Positions 1-8,065 of a DNA stretch of 41,919 nucleotides are shown piece by piece. Source of the DNA: Gammaproteobacteria bacterium (GTDB lineage Bacteria; Pseudomonadota; Gammaproteobacteria; GRL18). The stretch lies in NCBI GenBank assembly GCA_016744375.1, contig JADGEM010000044.1, positions 1-41,919 of the forward strand, written 5' to 3'. The position numbers were made by a program, and so were the translations under genes. The first letter of the stretch is position 1; every line of letters begins with the position of its first letter. The notes beneath the pieces were generated by a model that ran no database searches, had not been told where the DNA came from, and worked only from the letters and a program-made list of their open reading frames with translations.

Positions 1-706
1 GTCAGAAGCTCTGGGTTATCCAATGAACTACACTCATCCGGCTGAAATTATGGATGAAATTGCTCGCCTCACACCGACATTCAGCGGTGTTAATTATAAG
101 CTTCTGGAAGACAAGGGTTCTATCCAGTGGCCCTGTAATGAGTCTGCACCAGCAGGCACTCCTATTATGCATATTGATGATTTTGTCGGTATGAAGGGTC
201 ACTTTGCTATTACTGAATATATCGCCACAGAAGAGCGGGTTAATCGTCATTTTCCTCTATTGTTAACCACTGGACGTATACTCAGTCAGTATAATGTCGG
301 CGCACAAACACGGCGCACAGAAAATATTCGCTGGCATGAAGAAGATGTGCTGGAAATTCATCCCCATGATGCAGAAGATTTGGGTATTCATGATAATGAT
401 TTCGTGAGCATTAAGAGCCGCACGGGAGAAACTGTTCTACATGCCCTGATCTGCAAACGAATGCAGCCGGGTATTGTTTATACTACTTTTCATCATCCCT
501 TAAGTGGTGCTAATGTGGTAACCACTGATAATTCTGACTGGGCCACCAATTGTCCTGAATATAAAGTCACTGCGGTTAAAGTGGCACAGGTCAGTGAAGC
601 ATCTGCCTGGCAGAATTCAAGTCAGTTATTTAATGATCAACAACTTGAATATTTACAGCAGGCATCAGTAAAAAAGTCTGATGCAATGAAAGAAGGTGAT
701 TCATAA
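1..706 (+). CDS. fdsA: Formate dehydrogenase alpha subunit, C-terminal part (5' truncated)
   Basis: The reading frame is open from the left edge (codons from base 2), so this is the last ~235 residues of a much longer molybdopterin oxidoreductase whose start lies outside the window. What remains is the C-terminal molydopterin dinucleotide-binding beta-barrel domain, recognisable from TTGRILSQYNVGAQTRR, the D-x-V-x-I-K-S-R-T-G-E strand pattern and the late HHPLSGANVVTT segment. The catalytic cysteine or selenocysteine and the Fe-S domains are not visible. The next genes are fdhD (1-bp overlap) and fdsD, which identifies the soluble NAD+-dependent FdsABGD-type formate dehydrogenase that oxidises formate to CO2 in the cytoplasm. 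The family assignment is firm; the choice of fdsA over other alpha-subunit names rests on the fdsD neighbour. Confidence 0.9.
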   Translation, partial: SEALGYPMNYTHPAEIMDEIARLTPTFSGVNYKLLEDKGSIQWPCNESAPAGTPIMHIDDFVGMKGHFAITEYIATEERVNRHFPLLLTTGRILSQYNVGAQTRRTENIRWHEEDVLEIHPHDAEDLGIHDNDFVSIKSRTGETVLHALICKRMQPGIVYTTFHHPLSGANVVTTDNSDWATNCPEYKVTAVKVAQVSEASAWQNSSQLFNDQQLEYLQQASVKKSDAMKEGDS

Positions 707-1554
707 TGCCATTTAAAGCACTCAAAAAAGCCACTGAAGAGGATTCAATTTTATCCTCTAATGATGTTTATAATAAGGCTTCTGACTGTTATGAAGTCTA
801 TCAAGTGGATAGATGGCAGCAGGGCATACTTGCAGAAGAGCATGATAAAGTGGCACTGGAAACACCTGTTGCACTGGTCTATAACGGCATTTCTCATGTG
901 GTGATGATGGCAACACCCAATAATCTCGAGCAGCTGGCTCTGGGATTTAGCTTGAGTGAAGGTATTATTGACTCTGTTGAGCAATTATATGGTATAGATA
1001 CTACGATAACGCCAGACGGTATTGAACTTAATATTGATATCAGTACCGAGAAATTTGTTAAACTTAAGCATTGGCGGCGCAATCAAACCGGACGTACAGG
1101 CTGTGGTCTCTGTGGGGCTGAGTCATTGCAGCAGGCAATACGACCCGTACCACAGGTGCCTTATGTTGAACACTTAGAAGGCACATTATTACAAACAGCC
1201 ATTTTATCTCTCAATGAACAACAAATTTTACAGCAACAAACGGGGGCTAGTCATTGTGCCGCCTGGTATAATCTACAGGGAAAAATGCAATTGCTTAGTG
1301 AGGATGTGGGGCGACATAATGCGCTGGATAAACTCATTGGCACTCTTTATCAACAGAAAATAAATTTAACTGAAGGCATTGTTCTGGTTTCTTCACGGGC
1401 AAGTTATGAAATGGTGACTAAATCTTGTCAGGTGGGGATTTCTCGACTGGCTGCCGTTTCGGCTCCAACCTCACTGGCTCTGAATCTGGCTAAGACATCT
1501 GGTTTAAGATTGATCGGCTTTGCTCGTCCGGGACGCTTTACGGTTTATAATTAG
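706..1554 (+). CDS. fdhD: Formate dehydrogenase accessory sulfurtransferase FdhD
   Basis: This 282-residue protein belongs to the FdhD/NarQ family, which passes sulfur from a cysteine desulfurase to the molybdenum cofactor of formate dehydrogenase. The family's CxxC pair is present as CGLC (Cys133 and Cys136, within GRTGCGLCGAESL). Conserved segments downstream include the SEDVGRHNALDKLIG motif and a C-terminal GFARPGRFTVY segment. The ATG overlaps the fdsA stop codon by one base, so the two genes are translationally coupled. Full length for the family, with no sign of damage. Confidence 0.96.
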   Translation: MPFKALKKATEEDSILSSNDVYNKASDCYEVYQVDRWQQGILAEEHDKVALETPVALVYNGISHVVMMATPNNLEQLALGFSLSEGIIDSVEQLYGIDTTITPDGIELNIDISTEKFVKLKHWRRNQTGRTGCGLCGAESLQQAIRPVPQVPYVEHLEGTLLQTAILSLNEQQILQQQTGASHCAAWYNLQGKMQLLSEDVGRHNALDKLIGTLYQQKINLTEGIVLVSSRASYEMVTKSCQVGISRLAAVSAPTSLALNLAKTSGLRLIGFARPGRFTVYN

Positions 1555-1654
1555 GGAAATTATCAAATGATAATGTTTATCTTAAATTCTCTCATAGTTG
1601 ACAGGCAGCAGAAGCAGGCTGAGTGTCATATTGATTATCAAATTGAGGTTTCAA

Positions 1655-1897
1655 ATGAATAGTGCACAGGATGTACAAGCACCTGATACCTTAATAAAAA
1701 TGGCAAATCAGATTGCCTGTAATATTGCTCCGGGAAAAACTCAGAAAGAAGCGGTTGAAGCTATGGCTGAACACCTTGTTCGTTTCTGGGCCAGATCAAT
1801 GAAAAAACAAATTATTAATTGTCTGGAAATTAATAATAATCAATTAACTCCCCTCTCTGTAGAGGCAATTAAATTGCTAAAAAAAATACAGAAATAA
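1655..1897 (+). CDS. fdsD: Formate dehydrogenase delta subunit FdsD
   Basis: An 80-residue protein of the FdsD family, the small delta subunit found in soluble NAD+-dependent formate dehydrogenases. The family pattern is visible: LIKMANQIACNI near the start, then an amphipathic helix followed by the VRFWARSMKKQI segment. I chose the ATG at 1655 because TTGAGG sits six bases upstream; the frame is open further upstream to 1598, but those extra residues look unlike the family. It lies 100 bp behind fdhD and closes the operon. FdsD is thought to help assembly or stability of the complex rather than catalysis. Confidence 0.85.
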   Translation: MNSAQDVQAPDTLIKMANQIACNIAPGKTQKEAVEAMAEHLVRFWARSMKKQIINCLEINNNQLTPLSVEAIKLLKKIQK

Positions 1898-2026
1898 CCA
1901 ACTAGTTAACTGTAGACAAGGCAAGGATGGGAAATTCAATGATGTTTTTCACTCTATTTCCTAACAAAAAGCCTCCTACCAGCAAAATTCAAATTAAAAT
2001 CATGACAAAGTTTACTCCGTAGTTTA

Positions 2027-2054
2027 TTGATTTTTTTATTCTATAGAGTAAAAT
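2027..2054 (+). promoter_or_regulatory. Candidate sigma-70 promoter for the signalling operon
   Basis: TTGATT (2027-2032) and TAAAAT (2049-2054) are separated by 16 bp and lie 85 bp ahead of the response regulator start at 2140. The surrounding gap (1898-2139) is very AT-rich, so similar hexamers occur by chance. No convincing terminator for the fds operon was seen in the same gap. Confidence 0.35.
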
Positions 2055-2139
2055 TTTTTTTGTATGTTCTTGATGAATCCATTTTTCTCAACTAAGTTTA
2101 AATTAGCTTGTGTTTTGATATTTGTTAAAGGATTTAAAA

Positions 2140-3264
2140 ATGAATAGTAAACCCTATCTATTAGCGGTTGATGATGAACAAATGAATCTGAATATTATTG
2201 AGGATTTACTTGAAGCTGACTTTGATATTCATACGGTAAATAATGGTCGAGAGTGCCTCGAACACTTGAACAAAACAATTCCTGATATTATTCTGCTTGA
2301 TGTTATGATGCCAGAACTCAATGGCCTGGATGCCTGCAAGCAAATTCGTGCCAATTCTAATTTTAAAGATATTCCTGTTATTTTTGTCTCTGCTTTAGCT
2401 TCAGCTAATGAAAGAATGAATGGCTATGAGGTGGGTGGTGATGATTATCTGACCAAACCTTTTAATGAAGATGAATTGATTACAAAAATTAATTTATTAC
2501 TAAAAAATAAAACAGAAAAACAAAATGAAATTAAAGAAAAGGACTTTGCAACAAAAACAGCCATGACTTCTATGGTGAATGCTTCTGAATCTGGGCACCT
2601 GATCTATTTTATGCAATCAATATTAGCAATCAATGAGATTAAAGCACTGCATGAGTTAATCTCAAATGTCCTGGCTAAATATGGTCTGGAAGGCTGTGTA
2701 ATGTTGAACCATCAGGAAGAGCCGGATTACTTCTTTTCTGATGGCAGGGTTCGCCCGATTGAACAGGATATTCTTAGAGAAGCTGCTACTCAGAGTCAAA
2801 AAATTATTGAATTTTCGGGGCGAGCTATTTTCAATGAAAAACATGTCGGTCTTTTAATTCGAAATATGCCGGATGATGAAGAAAAGGCAGGGCGATATAA
2901 AGATCATCTGGCAGTATTAATTGATTCTTTAGAAGCAAAGTTACTGCAATTTATTGCTGATCAGCATGAGCGACAAAATTATCAAATATTAAAGAAAACC
3001 GTAGAGTCTGTTTCAAAAGAACTGGAAATAGTGAATCAAAGTATTCAAAAACAGAGGGCTATTAACAGCAACATTCTTGGCAGTCTGGTTCAAAATGTGG
3101 AGAACTCATTTCTTAAGTTGGGATTAGATGGTTCTCAGGAAGATGAATTACTAGGCTTAATCACCCATGCTGAAGTGGAAAGTGATAACGTCTATGTCAA
3201 TGGAGAACAGTCAGCGAAAACATTTGATCGAATTATTGTTGAACTCAATCAGCTCTTGTTGTAA
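2140..3264 (+). CDS. Response regulator with receiver domain and uncharacterised C-terminal region
   Basis: A 374-residue protein. Residues 5-120 form a CheY-like receiver domain: acidic pair in VDDEQMN, phosphoacceptor Asp54 in ILLDVMMPELNG, and the KPFNEDEL lysine. The remaining ~250 residues match no output domain I recognise; there is no helix-turn-helix, GGDEF, EAL or HD motif. The tail is rich in predicted helices with Q/E/K runs (about residues 270-330), so it may be a dimerisation or protein-docking module. The ATG at 2140 is preceded by AAAGGA at a 7-base spacing and is preferred to the TTG at 2122. It is the first gene of a five-gene signalling operon and most likely receives phosphate from one of the two kinases downstream. 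Confidence 0.85.
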   Translation: MNSKPYLLAVDDEQMNLNIIEDLLEADFDIHTVNNGRECLEHLNKTIPDIILLDVMMPELNGLDACKQIRANSNFKDIPVIFVSALASANERMNGYEVGGDDYLTKPFNEDELITKINLLLKNKTEKQNEIKEKDFATKTAMTSMVNASESGHLIYFMQSILAINEIKALHELISNVLAKYGLEGCVMLNHQEEPDYFFSDGRVRPIEQDILREAATQSQKIIEFSGRAIFNEKHVGLLIRNMPDDEEKAGRYKDHLAVLIDSLEAKLLQFIADQHERQNYQILKKTVESVSKELEIVNQSIQKQRAINSNILGSLVQNVENSFLKLGLDGSQEDELLGLITHAEVESDNVYVNGEQSAKTFDRIIVELNQLLL

Positions 3265-3280
3265 TTGAGAGTAAGATGGA

Positions 3281-4576
3281 ATGAATTATTATTTTCGTGC
3301 CTCTCAGAGCTTACCATATATTGGACTACTGGCATTTGTTCTGATATTGATTGGAAGTATTCTGTTTATCCCTTCAATGCTCACTGAGCGAAGCATCATA
3401 CGCGTGGGGATTTTACACTCGTTAACTGGTGCAATGGCAATTTCAGAAAAACCGGTGGTTAACGCCACTTTATTGGCAATTAAGGAGCTTAATAATAATG
3501 GTGGGATATTAGGCAAGCAAATTAAGCCTGTTATTATTGATGGCCAATCTGATAATCGTGTTTTTGCTAAAGAAGTTGAACGACTCATCACTGAGAAAAA
3601 AGTGGATGCTATTTTTGGCTGTTGGACCTCATCCTGTAGAAAAATAATTAAGCCAATTGTTGAAAAATACCAGCATATTTTTTTCTATCCGGTACAATAT
3701 GAAGGTTTAGAACAGTCAAAGAACATCATATATACAGGAGCAACACCAAATCAACAGATAATTCCTGCCATCCGATGGGCTATGGATAATTTGGGTCAGC
3801 GTTTTTTTCTTGTCTCATCGGATTACATTTTTCCCCGTGCTGCTAATCAGATAATCCATGATATTGTTATCAACAGTACTGCAGAAGTTATTGGTGAAGA
3901 ATATATACCTTTACACCCACATAACCCAGAACAACAGACCATAAAAATACAAAAAATGGTTCAGAAAATTTTAAGTTCAAATCCAGATGTCATTGTTAAT
4001 ACAATTAATGGTGACAGTAATGTCATTTTTTTTGAACAGCTTGCAGCGGCTGGTATTTATGCTGATAAAATTCCTGTCATCTCATTCAGCCTCGGTGAAA
4101 ATGAATTACAATATCTTGATAAAAATTTGATGCAGGGACACTATTCTGCATGGAATTATTTTCAATCTATAAAGAGTGAACAAAACAAGAAATTTGTTGC
4201 TGCCTATCAGCAGGAATTTGGCCATAATAGTGTTGTTTCCGATCCAATGGAATCAGCATATTATGGTGTTTTAATCTGGGCTGAAGCTGTGTTTGCTGCA
4301 CAAAGCAGCAAACCTTCACAGGTACTTGAAGATATAATGGGACATGGATATAAGGCCCCTGAGGGAATGGTGATAATAGAGCCCAAAAACCGGCACACCT
4401 GGAAAACTGCTCGAATTGCCAGAATCAACAAGAATGGACAATTTTCAATTGTTTGGGATTCAGTCTATCCCATTAAACCAAAACCCTATCCATCAAGTCG
4501 AACTCAGGAAGAATGGCAGCATTATTTAGAGAGCTTATATCAACAATGGGATGGTAACTGGGAGGCTCCACAATGA
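3281..4576 (+). CDS. Membrane-anchored UrtA/AmiC-like periplasmic binding protein
   Basis: A 431-residue protein with one N-terminal hydrophobic segment (about residues 12-32) and no lipobox, followed by a type I periplasmic binding fold of the Peripla_BP_5 (urea/short-chain amide) family. Typical segments are RVGILHSLTGAMAISE, the AIKELNNNGGILGK helix, AIFGCWTSSCRK, and FYPVQYEGLE. Homologues normally feed an ABC transporter for urea or amides, but no permease or ATPase gene is present here. Its stop overlaps the kinase start (ATGA). I infer that it is a tethered ligand sensor that presents an amide- or urea-like signal to the neighbouring kinase; the ligand cannot be read from the sequence. 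Confidence 0.82.
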   Translation: MNYYFRASQSLPYIGLLAFVLILIGSILFIPSMLTERSIIRVGILHSLTGAMAISEKPVVNATLLAIKELNNNGGILGKQIKPVIIDGQSDNRVFAKEVERLITEKKVDAIFGCWTSSCRKIIKPIVEKYQHIFFYPVQYEGLEQSKNIIYTGATPNQQIIPAIRWAMDNLGQRFFLVSSDYIFPRAANQIIHDIVINSTAEVIGEEYIPLHPHNPEQQTIKIQKMVQKILSSNPDVIVNTINGDSNVIFFEQLAAAGIYADKIPVISFSLGENELQYLDKNLMQGHYSAWNYFQSIKSEQNKKFVAAYQQEFGHNSVVSDPMESAYYGVLIWAEAVFAAQSSKPSQVLEDIMGHGYKAPEGMVIIEPKNRHTWKTARIARINKNGQFSIVWDSVYPIKPKPYPSSRTQEEWQHYLESLYQQWDGNWEAPQ

Positions 4577-6948
4577 AAAAGAGTCTTTGGTTTTATAAGC
4601 TGCGTCAGCCAAAAAAAATTCATCACCGAATATTACTATGGATGATTTTAGTGGCAAGTGTCCCGCTGTTCATCAGTAATTTTTTAGGCTTGCAAGAATC
4701 AATTTCTTTAGTCAAAGAACAATCTTTGCAACGCATGGAAATTTTGGTTAAACAGAAAACCTATCAAATAGAAGAAATGATAGAGGATACCATAGAAAAT
4801 CTGGAAATGCTTTCAGAAAATGAAAGCATTATCAATGCCCTGGTTTTTTTTAATCAACAAAATAAATTTCAGAGCGTCAATAAAAGCGACCTGGTTTCTC
4901 AAACCAGAAAATATTTAGATAATTTTAAAAAATACCATCCTGAGATATATGATATTTTTCTTGTGACAGAAAAAGGGGATATTGCTTTAACGCTTACCCT
5001 TGAAAATCTTTTAGGCACGAATTTATTAGATGATGTCTATCAGTCAAAAAGTATCGCACAGGTATTTAAATTGGCAAAAATCATAGATGGTGTCAGTCTA
5101 TCTGATTTTGAATATTGTCCTCCTTCAAAAAAACAGGCTATTTTTATGGCCCATCCTGTCTATCATGAAAAAAAATTTATAGGCACAATTATTATTCAGT
5201 TTAATGCTATTTTTTTAGATGAAATTGCCACTGATTATACTGCTCTGGGGGAAACAGGGGAAACAATTTTAGCAAAAAGTGATGGTGAAAATGCACTGAT
5301 GCTGACCCCCATAAGATATAATCCAGATGCTGCCTTCAAACAAAAAGTTATCTATCAATCAGATAATGTGAAACCCATTATTCTTGCATTAAATGGTCAT
5401 CGAGATAGTGGTGTTTTTTATGATCATAGAGAAGTTGAAGTGATTGCGTCCTGGCGCTATATCCCTGTTCTTCGATGGGGGATAGTGGTTAAAATTGATG
5501 CCTCTGAAGCCTTTGCATCAATAGAAAGCTTAAAAAATCAATATGCAGTGATTGTTTTAATTACTTCACTGTTGATCTTGTTCAGCACGTTGTTATTGGC
5601 AGAAAGTTTATCAAGACCCATAAAAAAATTAAACACATCCATTCAAAAGATATTGAGAACAGGGTGGAAGCGGGGTGATGATTTAGAACTTTCAAGTCAA
5701 AATACAAGTGAACTGGATGCTCTGGCACTCTCTTTTAGTACATTGATGGCGAAAAATGAAGAAACTGAATTTCAACGAGATAATGCGGGTGCTGAAAAAG
5801 AAAAATTAAATAGTACATTAGATACTATTGTTTCAAATGCGACAGATGGAATTTTTACCATTGATGAAAATCAGAAAATTCTCTTTTTTAACCCGGAAGC
5901 AGAACAACTTTTTGGCTATAAGGCAGAGGAGACTTTGGGGAAAAGTATGACCATGCTTATTCCTGAAAATGCTCGAGAGGGGCATAAAAAAAACGTGCAT
6001 CATTTCCGGGATTCTCCTTCAAATAGAATGGAAGAAAAAGGATTAAATCGAAATCTTATGCTTAAAGGGCTGCATAAAGATGGCCATACATTCCCTGCTG
6101 CTGTAGGTATCTCTAGAACACGAGCAGATGATGGCAGCTGGACATTTACTGCTTTTATTCGAGATGTTACAGAACAAAAAAATATAGAACAAGCACTCAA
6201 AGAAGCTAAAGAAAATGCTGAAAAAGCCAATCAGTCAAAATCAGCTTTTCTTGCTAATATGTCTCATGAACTACGAACACCCATGCATGCTATTTTGAGC
6301 TATGCTCAAATGGGATTTAAAAGAATTGAACATGCTCCTATTGAGAAACTTAAATACTATTTTGAAAATATTGACATCAGTGCACAACGACTGCTAGTTC
6401 TTCTCAATGATTTATTAGATTTGTCAAAATTAGAGTCAGGAAAAATGGAATTGGATATTGCTGAATATAACATCAAGGAAGTTATTGATGCTTGTTGCTC
6501 AGAACTGTCTGCCAAATTATCTGAGCATCATTTGTCTTTAATTATCCATCAAGATAATATCGCTTCTGGAGATAAAGCATTTTTTGATAGACAACGAATT
6601 CATCAAGTGATCATTAATTTGCTCTCCAATGCCATTAAGTTTTCGCCTGAGGGAGGCCAGATTATGATTAATTACTCAATAACAGAAAATAGAGAATTTA
6701 AGCTGCAAGTGCTTGATCAGGGAGAGGGAATTCTATCGGGTAAGCTGGGGACGATTTTTGATAAATTTATTCAGAATGATGGGCAGGAGAATGGCACAGG
6801 AATGGGCAGCACAGGTTTGGGACTAGCAATTTGTAAGGAACTGATTACTTTGCATCAGGGTAAAATCTGGGCAGAATCTTCTTCAAAAGAATCTAATCTG
6901 GGTGGGTTTTTTACATTTATCCTTCCTCAAGAGAGTCAGTATGAATAA
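4573..6948 (+). CDS. Sensor histidine kinase (Cache-HAMP-PAS-HisKA-HATPase)
   Basis: A 791-residue membrane kinase. In order: a transmembrane helix (~18-38), a ~285-residue periplasmic region of double-Cache character (including a typical AILAKSDGE-like turn near 235), a second transmembrane helix (~324-346), a HAMP-like linker, a PAS domain (~415-535, with FFNPEAEQLFGYKAEE), then HisKA with His565 in FLANMSHELRTPMHA. The ATPase domain shows the N box (NLLSNAIKF), G1 (DQGEGI) and G2 (GSTGLGLAICKE). There is no receiver domain, so phosphate should go to a separate regulator. It overlaps the binding-protein gene before it by 4 bp and the HD-GYP gene after it by 8 bp. Confidence 0.93.
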   Translation: MKKSLWFYKLRQPKKIHHRILLWMILVASVPLFISNFLGLQESISLVKEQSLQRMEILVKQKTYQIEEMIEDTIENLEMLSENESIINALVFFNQQNKFQSVNKSDLVSQTRKYLDNFKKYHPEIYDIFLVTEKGDIALTLTLENLLGTNLLDDVYQSKSIAQVFKLAKIIDGVSLSDFEYCPPSKKQAIFMAHPVYHEKKFIGTIIIQFNAIFLDEIATDYTALGETGETILAKSDGENALMLTPIRYNPDAAFKQKVIYQSDNVKPIILALNGHRDSGVFYDHREVEVIASWRYIPVLRWGIVVKIDASEAFASIESLKNQYAVIVLITSLLILFSTLLLAESLSRPIKKLNTSIQKILRTGWKRGDDLELSSQNTSELDALALSFSTLMAKNEETEFQRDNAGAEKEKLNSTLDTIVSNATDGIFTIDENQKILFFNPEAEQLFGYKAEETLGKSMTMLIPENAREGHKKNVHHFRDSPSNRMEEKGLNRNLMLKGLHKDGHTFPAAVGISRTRADDGSWTFTAFIRDVTEQKNIEQALKEAKENAEKANQSKSAFLANMSHELRTPMHAILSYAQMGFKRIEHAPIEKLKYYFENIDISAQRLLVLLNDLLDLSKLESGKMELDIAEYNIKEVIDACCSELSAKLSEHHLSLIIHQDNIASGDKAFFDRQRIHQVIINLLSNAIKFSPEGGQIMINYSITENREFKLQVLDQGEGILSGKLGTIFDKFIQNDGQENGTGMGSTGLGLAICKELITLHQGKIWAESSSKESNLGGFFTFILPQESQYE

Positions 6949-8062
6949 CAAAATTGAGATAAGTGATATCAATAAATTTTGTGATTTTAATGATACCCCT
7001 CAGGGGCTGAGTCAATCAAAAATTCTGATTATTGATGATGAGCCGATGAACCTGTCCTTAATGATAGATTTATTAGAATGTGAAGGTTATGAATATATTG
7101 TTGCTGAGACAAATCCAGAAAAAGGACTCATTCTTTATGAAAAAAAAGAATTTGATATTCTTTTGCTTGATATCAATATGCCTGGACTAGATGGCTTTGA
7201 GGTCATGCAAAAAATTAAAGAAATGAATAAAGAAATGACGCCACCAATACTGGTTCTAACGGCTTCACATCAGCAGGAAATTTGCAATAGAGCACTAGAA
7301 AGTGGAGCAACTGATTTTATTAGCAAGCCTTTTAATTCAGATGAAGCATTGAATCGAATAAAAAATCTGTTATACAGTTATCATACAAAAAAACAATTAA
7401 TTTCCATGAATTGTAATTTGGAAAACCTGGTTAAACTTCGTACCCATGAATTAACGGAGTCAAAACTGAAAGTTATTCAGCATCTTGGTTTTGCTGCTGA
7501 GTATCGTGATACTGAAACAGCCGCACATACCATTCGTGTCGGTGAGTATTCACGTTTATTAGGTCAGAAACTTAGACTGGATTCTGACATGGTTGACCTA
7601 TTACATCAGTCAGCACCTTTACATGATATTGGTAAAATTGGTATTCCTGATGCTATTTTACTCAAACCCGGCAAGTTTGAACCTGAAGAGTGGGAAATTA
7701 TGAAAACTCATGCCAGTATCGGGGCTGAGATTTTAGAAAATGATAATGATCCCCTTATTGTTATGGCTCGTAGCATTGCTTTAACACACCATGAAAAATG
7801 GAATGGTCAGGGGTATCCTTGTGGTTTATCGGGCAATAAGATACCTATAGAGGGCAGAATTGTTATGTTAGCAGATGTCTATGATGCACTGACCATGATC
7901 AGACCTTATAAAACAGCCTGGACAACAGAGGAAACTATTACCTTCATTAAAAAAGAATCTGGAATTTCATTTGATCCAGAAATTGTTCACCAGTTTTTAA
8001 ATGTGAGTAATGAGTTTGCTGAAATTCGAAAGGAATATCTTGATCAAAATTATGATGGCTGA
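6941..8062 (+). CDS. Response regulator with HD-GYP domain (c-di-GMP phosphodiesterase)
   Basis: A 373-residue RpfG-type regulator. The receiver domain (~25-145) has IIDDEPMN, phosphoacceptor Asp77 in LLLDINMPGLDG and the SKPFN lysine. A short coiled helix leads to an HD-GYP domain with the metal-binding HD pair (His228-Asp229 in HDIGKIGIPD), His283-His284 and the signature HHEKWNGQGYP, then GRIVMLADVYDAL. All catalytic residues of the family are present, so hydrolysis of cyclic di-GMP is likely. The ATG at 6941 (GAGAG upstream) lies inside the end of the kinase gene; the frame extends to an earlier start at 6902, which would give a longer overlap and is less likely. Confidence 0.93.
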   Translation: MNNKIEISDINKFCDFNDTPQGLSQSKILIIDDEPMNLSLMIDLLECEGYEYIVAETNPEKGLILYEKKEFDILLLDINMPGLDGFEVMQKIKEMNKEMTPPILVLTASHQQEICNRALESGATDFISKPFNSDEALNRIKNLLYSYHTKKQLISMNCNLENLVKLRTHELTESKLKVIQHLGFAAEYRDTETAAHTIRVGEYSRLLGQKLRLDSDMVDLLHQSAPLHDIGKIGIPDAILLKPGKFEPEEWEIMKTHASIGAEILENDNDPLIVMARSIALTHHEKWNGQGYPCGLSGNKIPIEGRIVMLADVYDALTMIRPYKTAWTTEETITFIKKESGISFDPEIVHQFLNVSNEFAEIRKEYLDQNYDG

Positions 8063-8065
8063 TCG

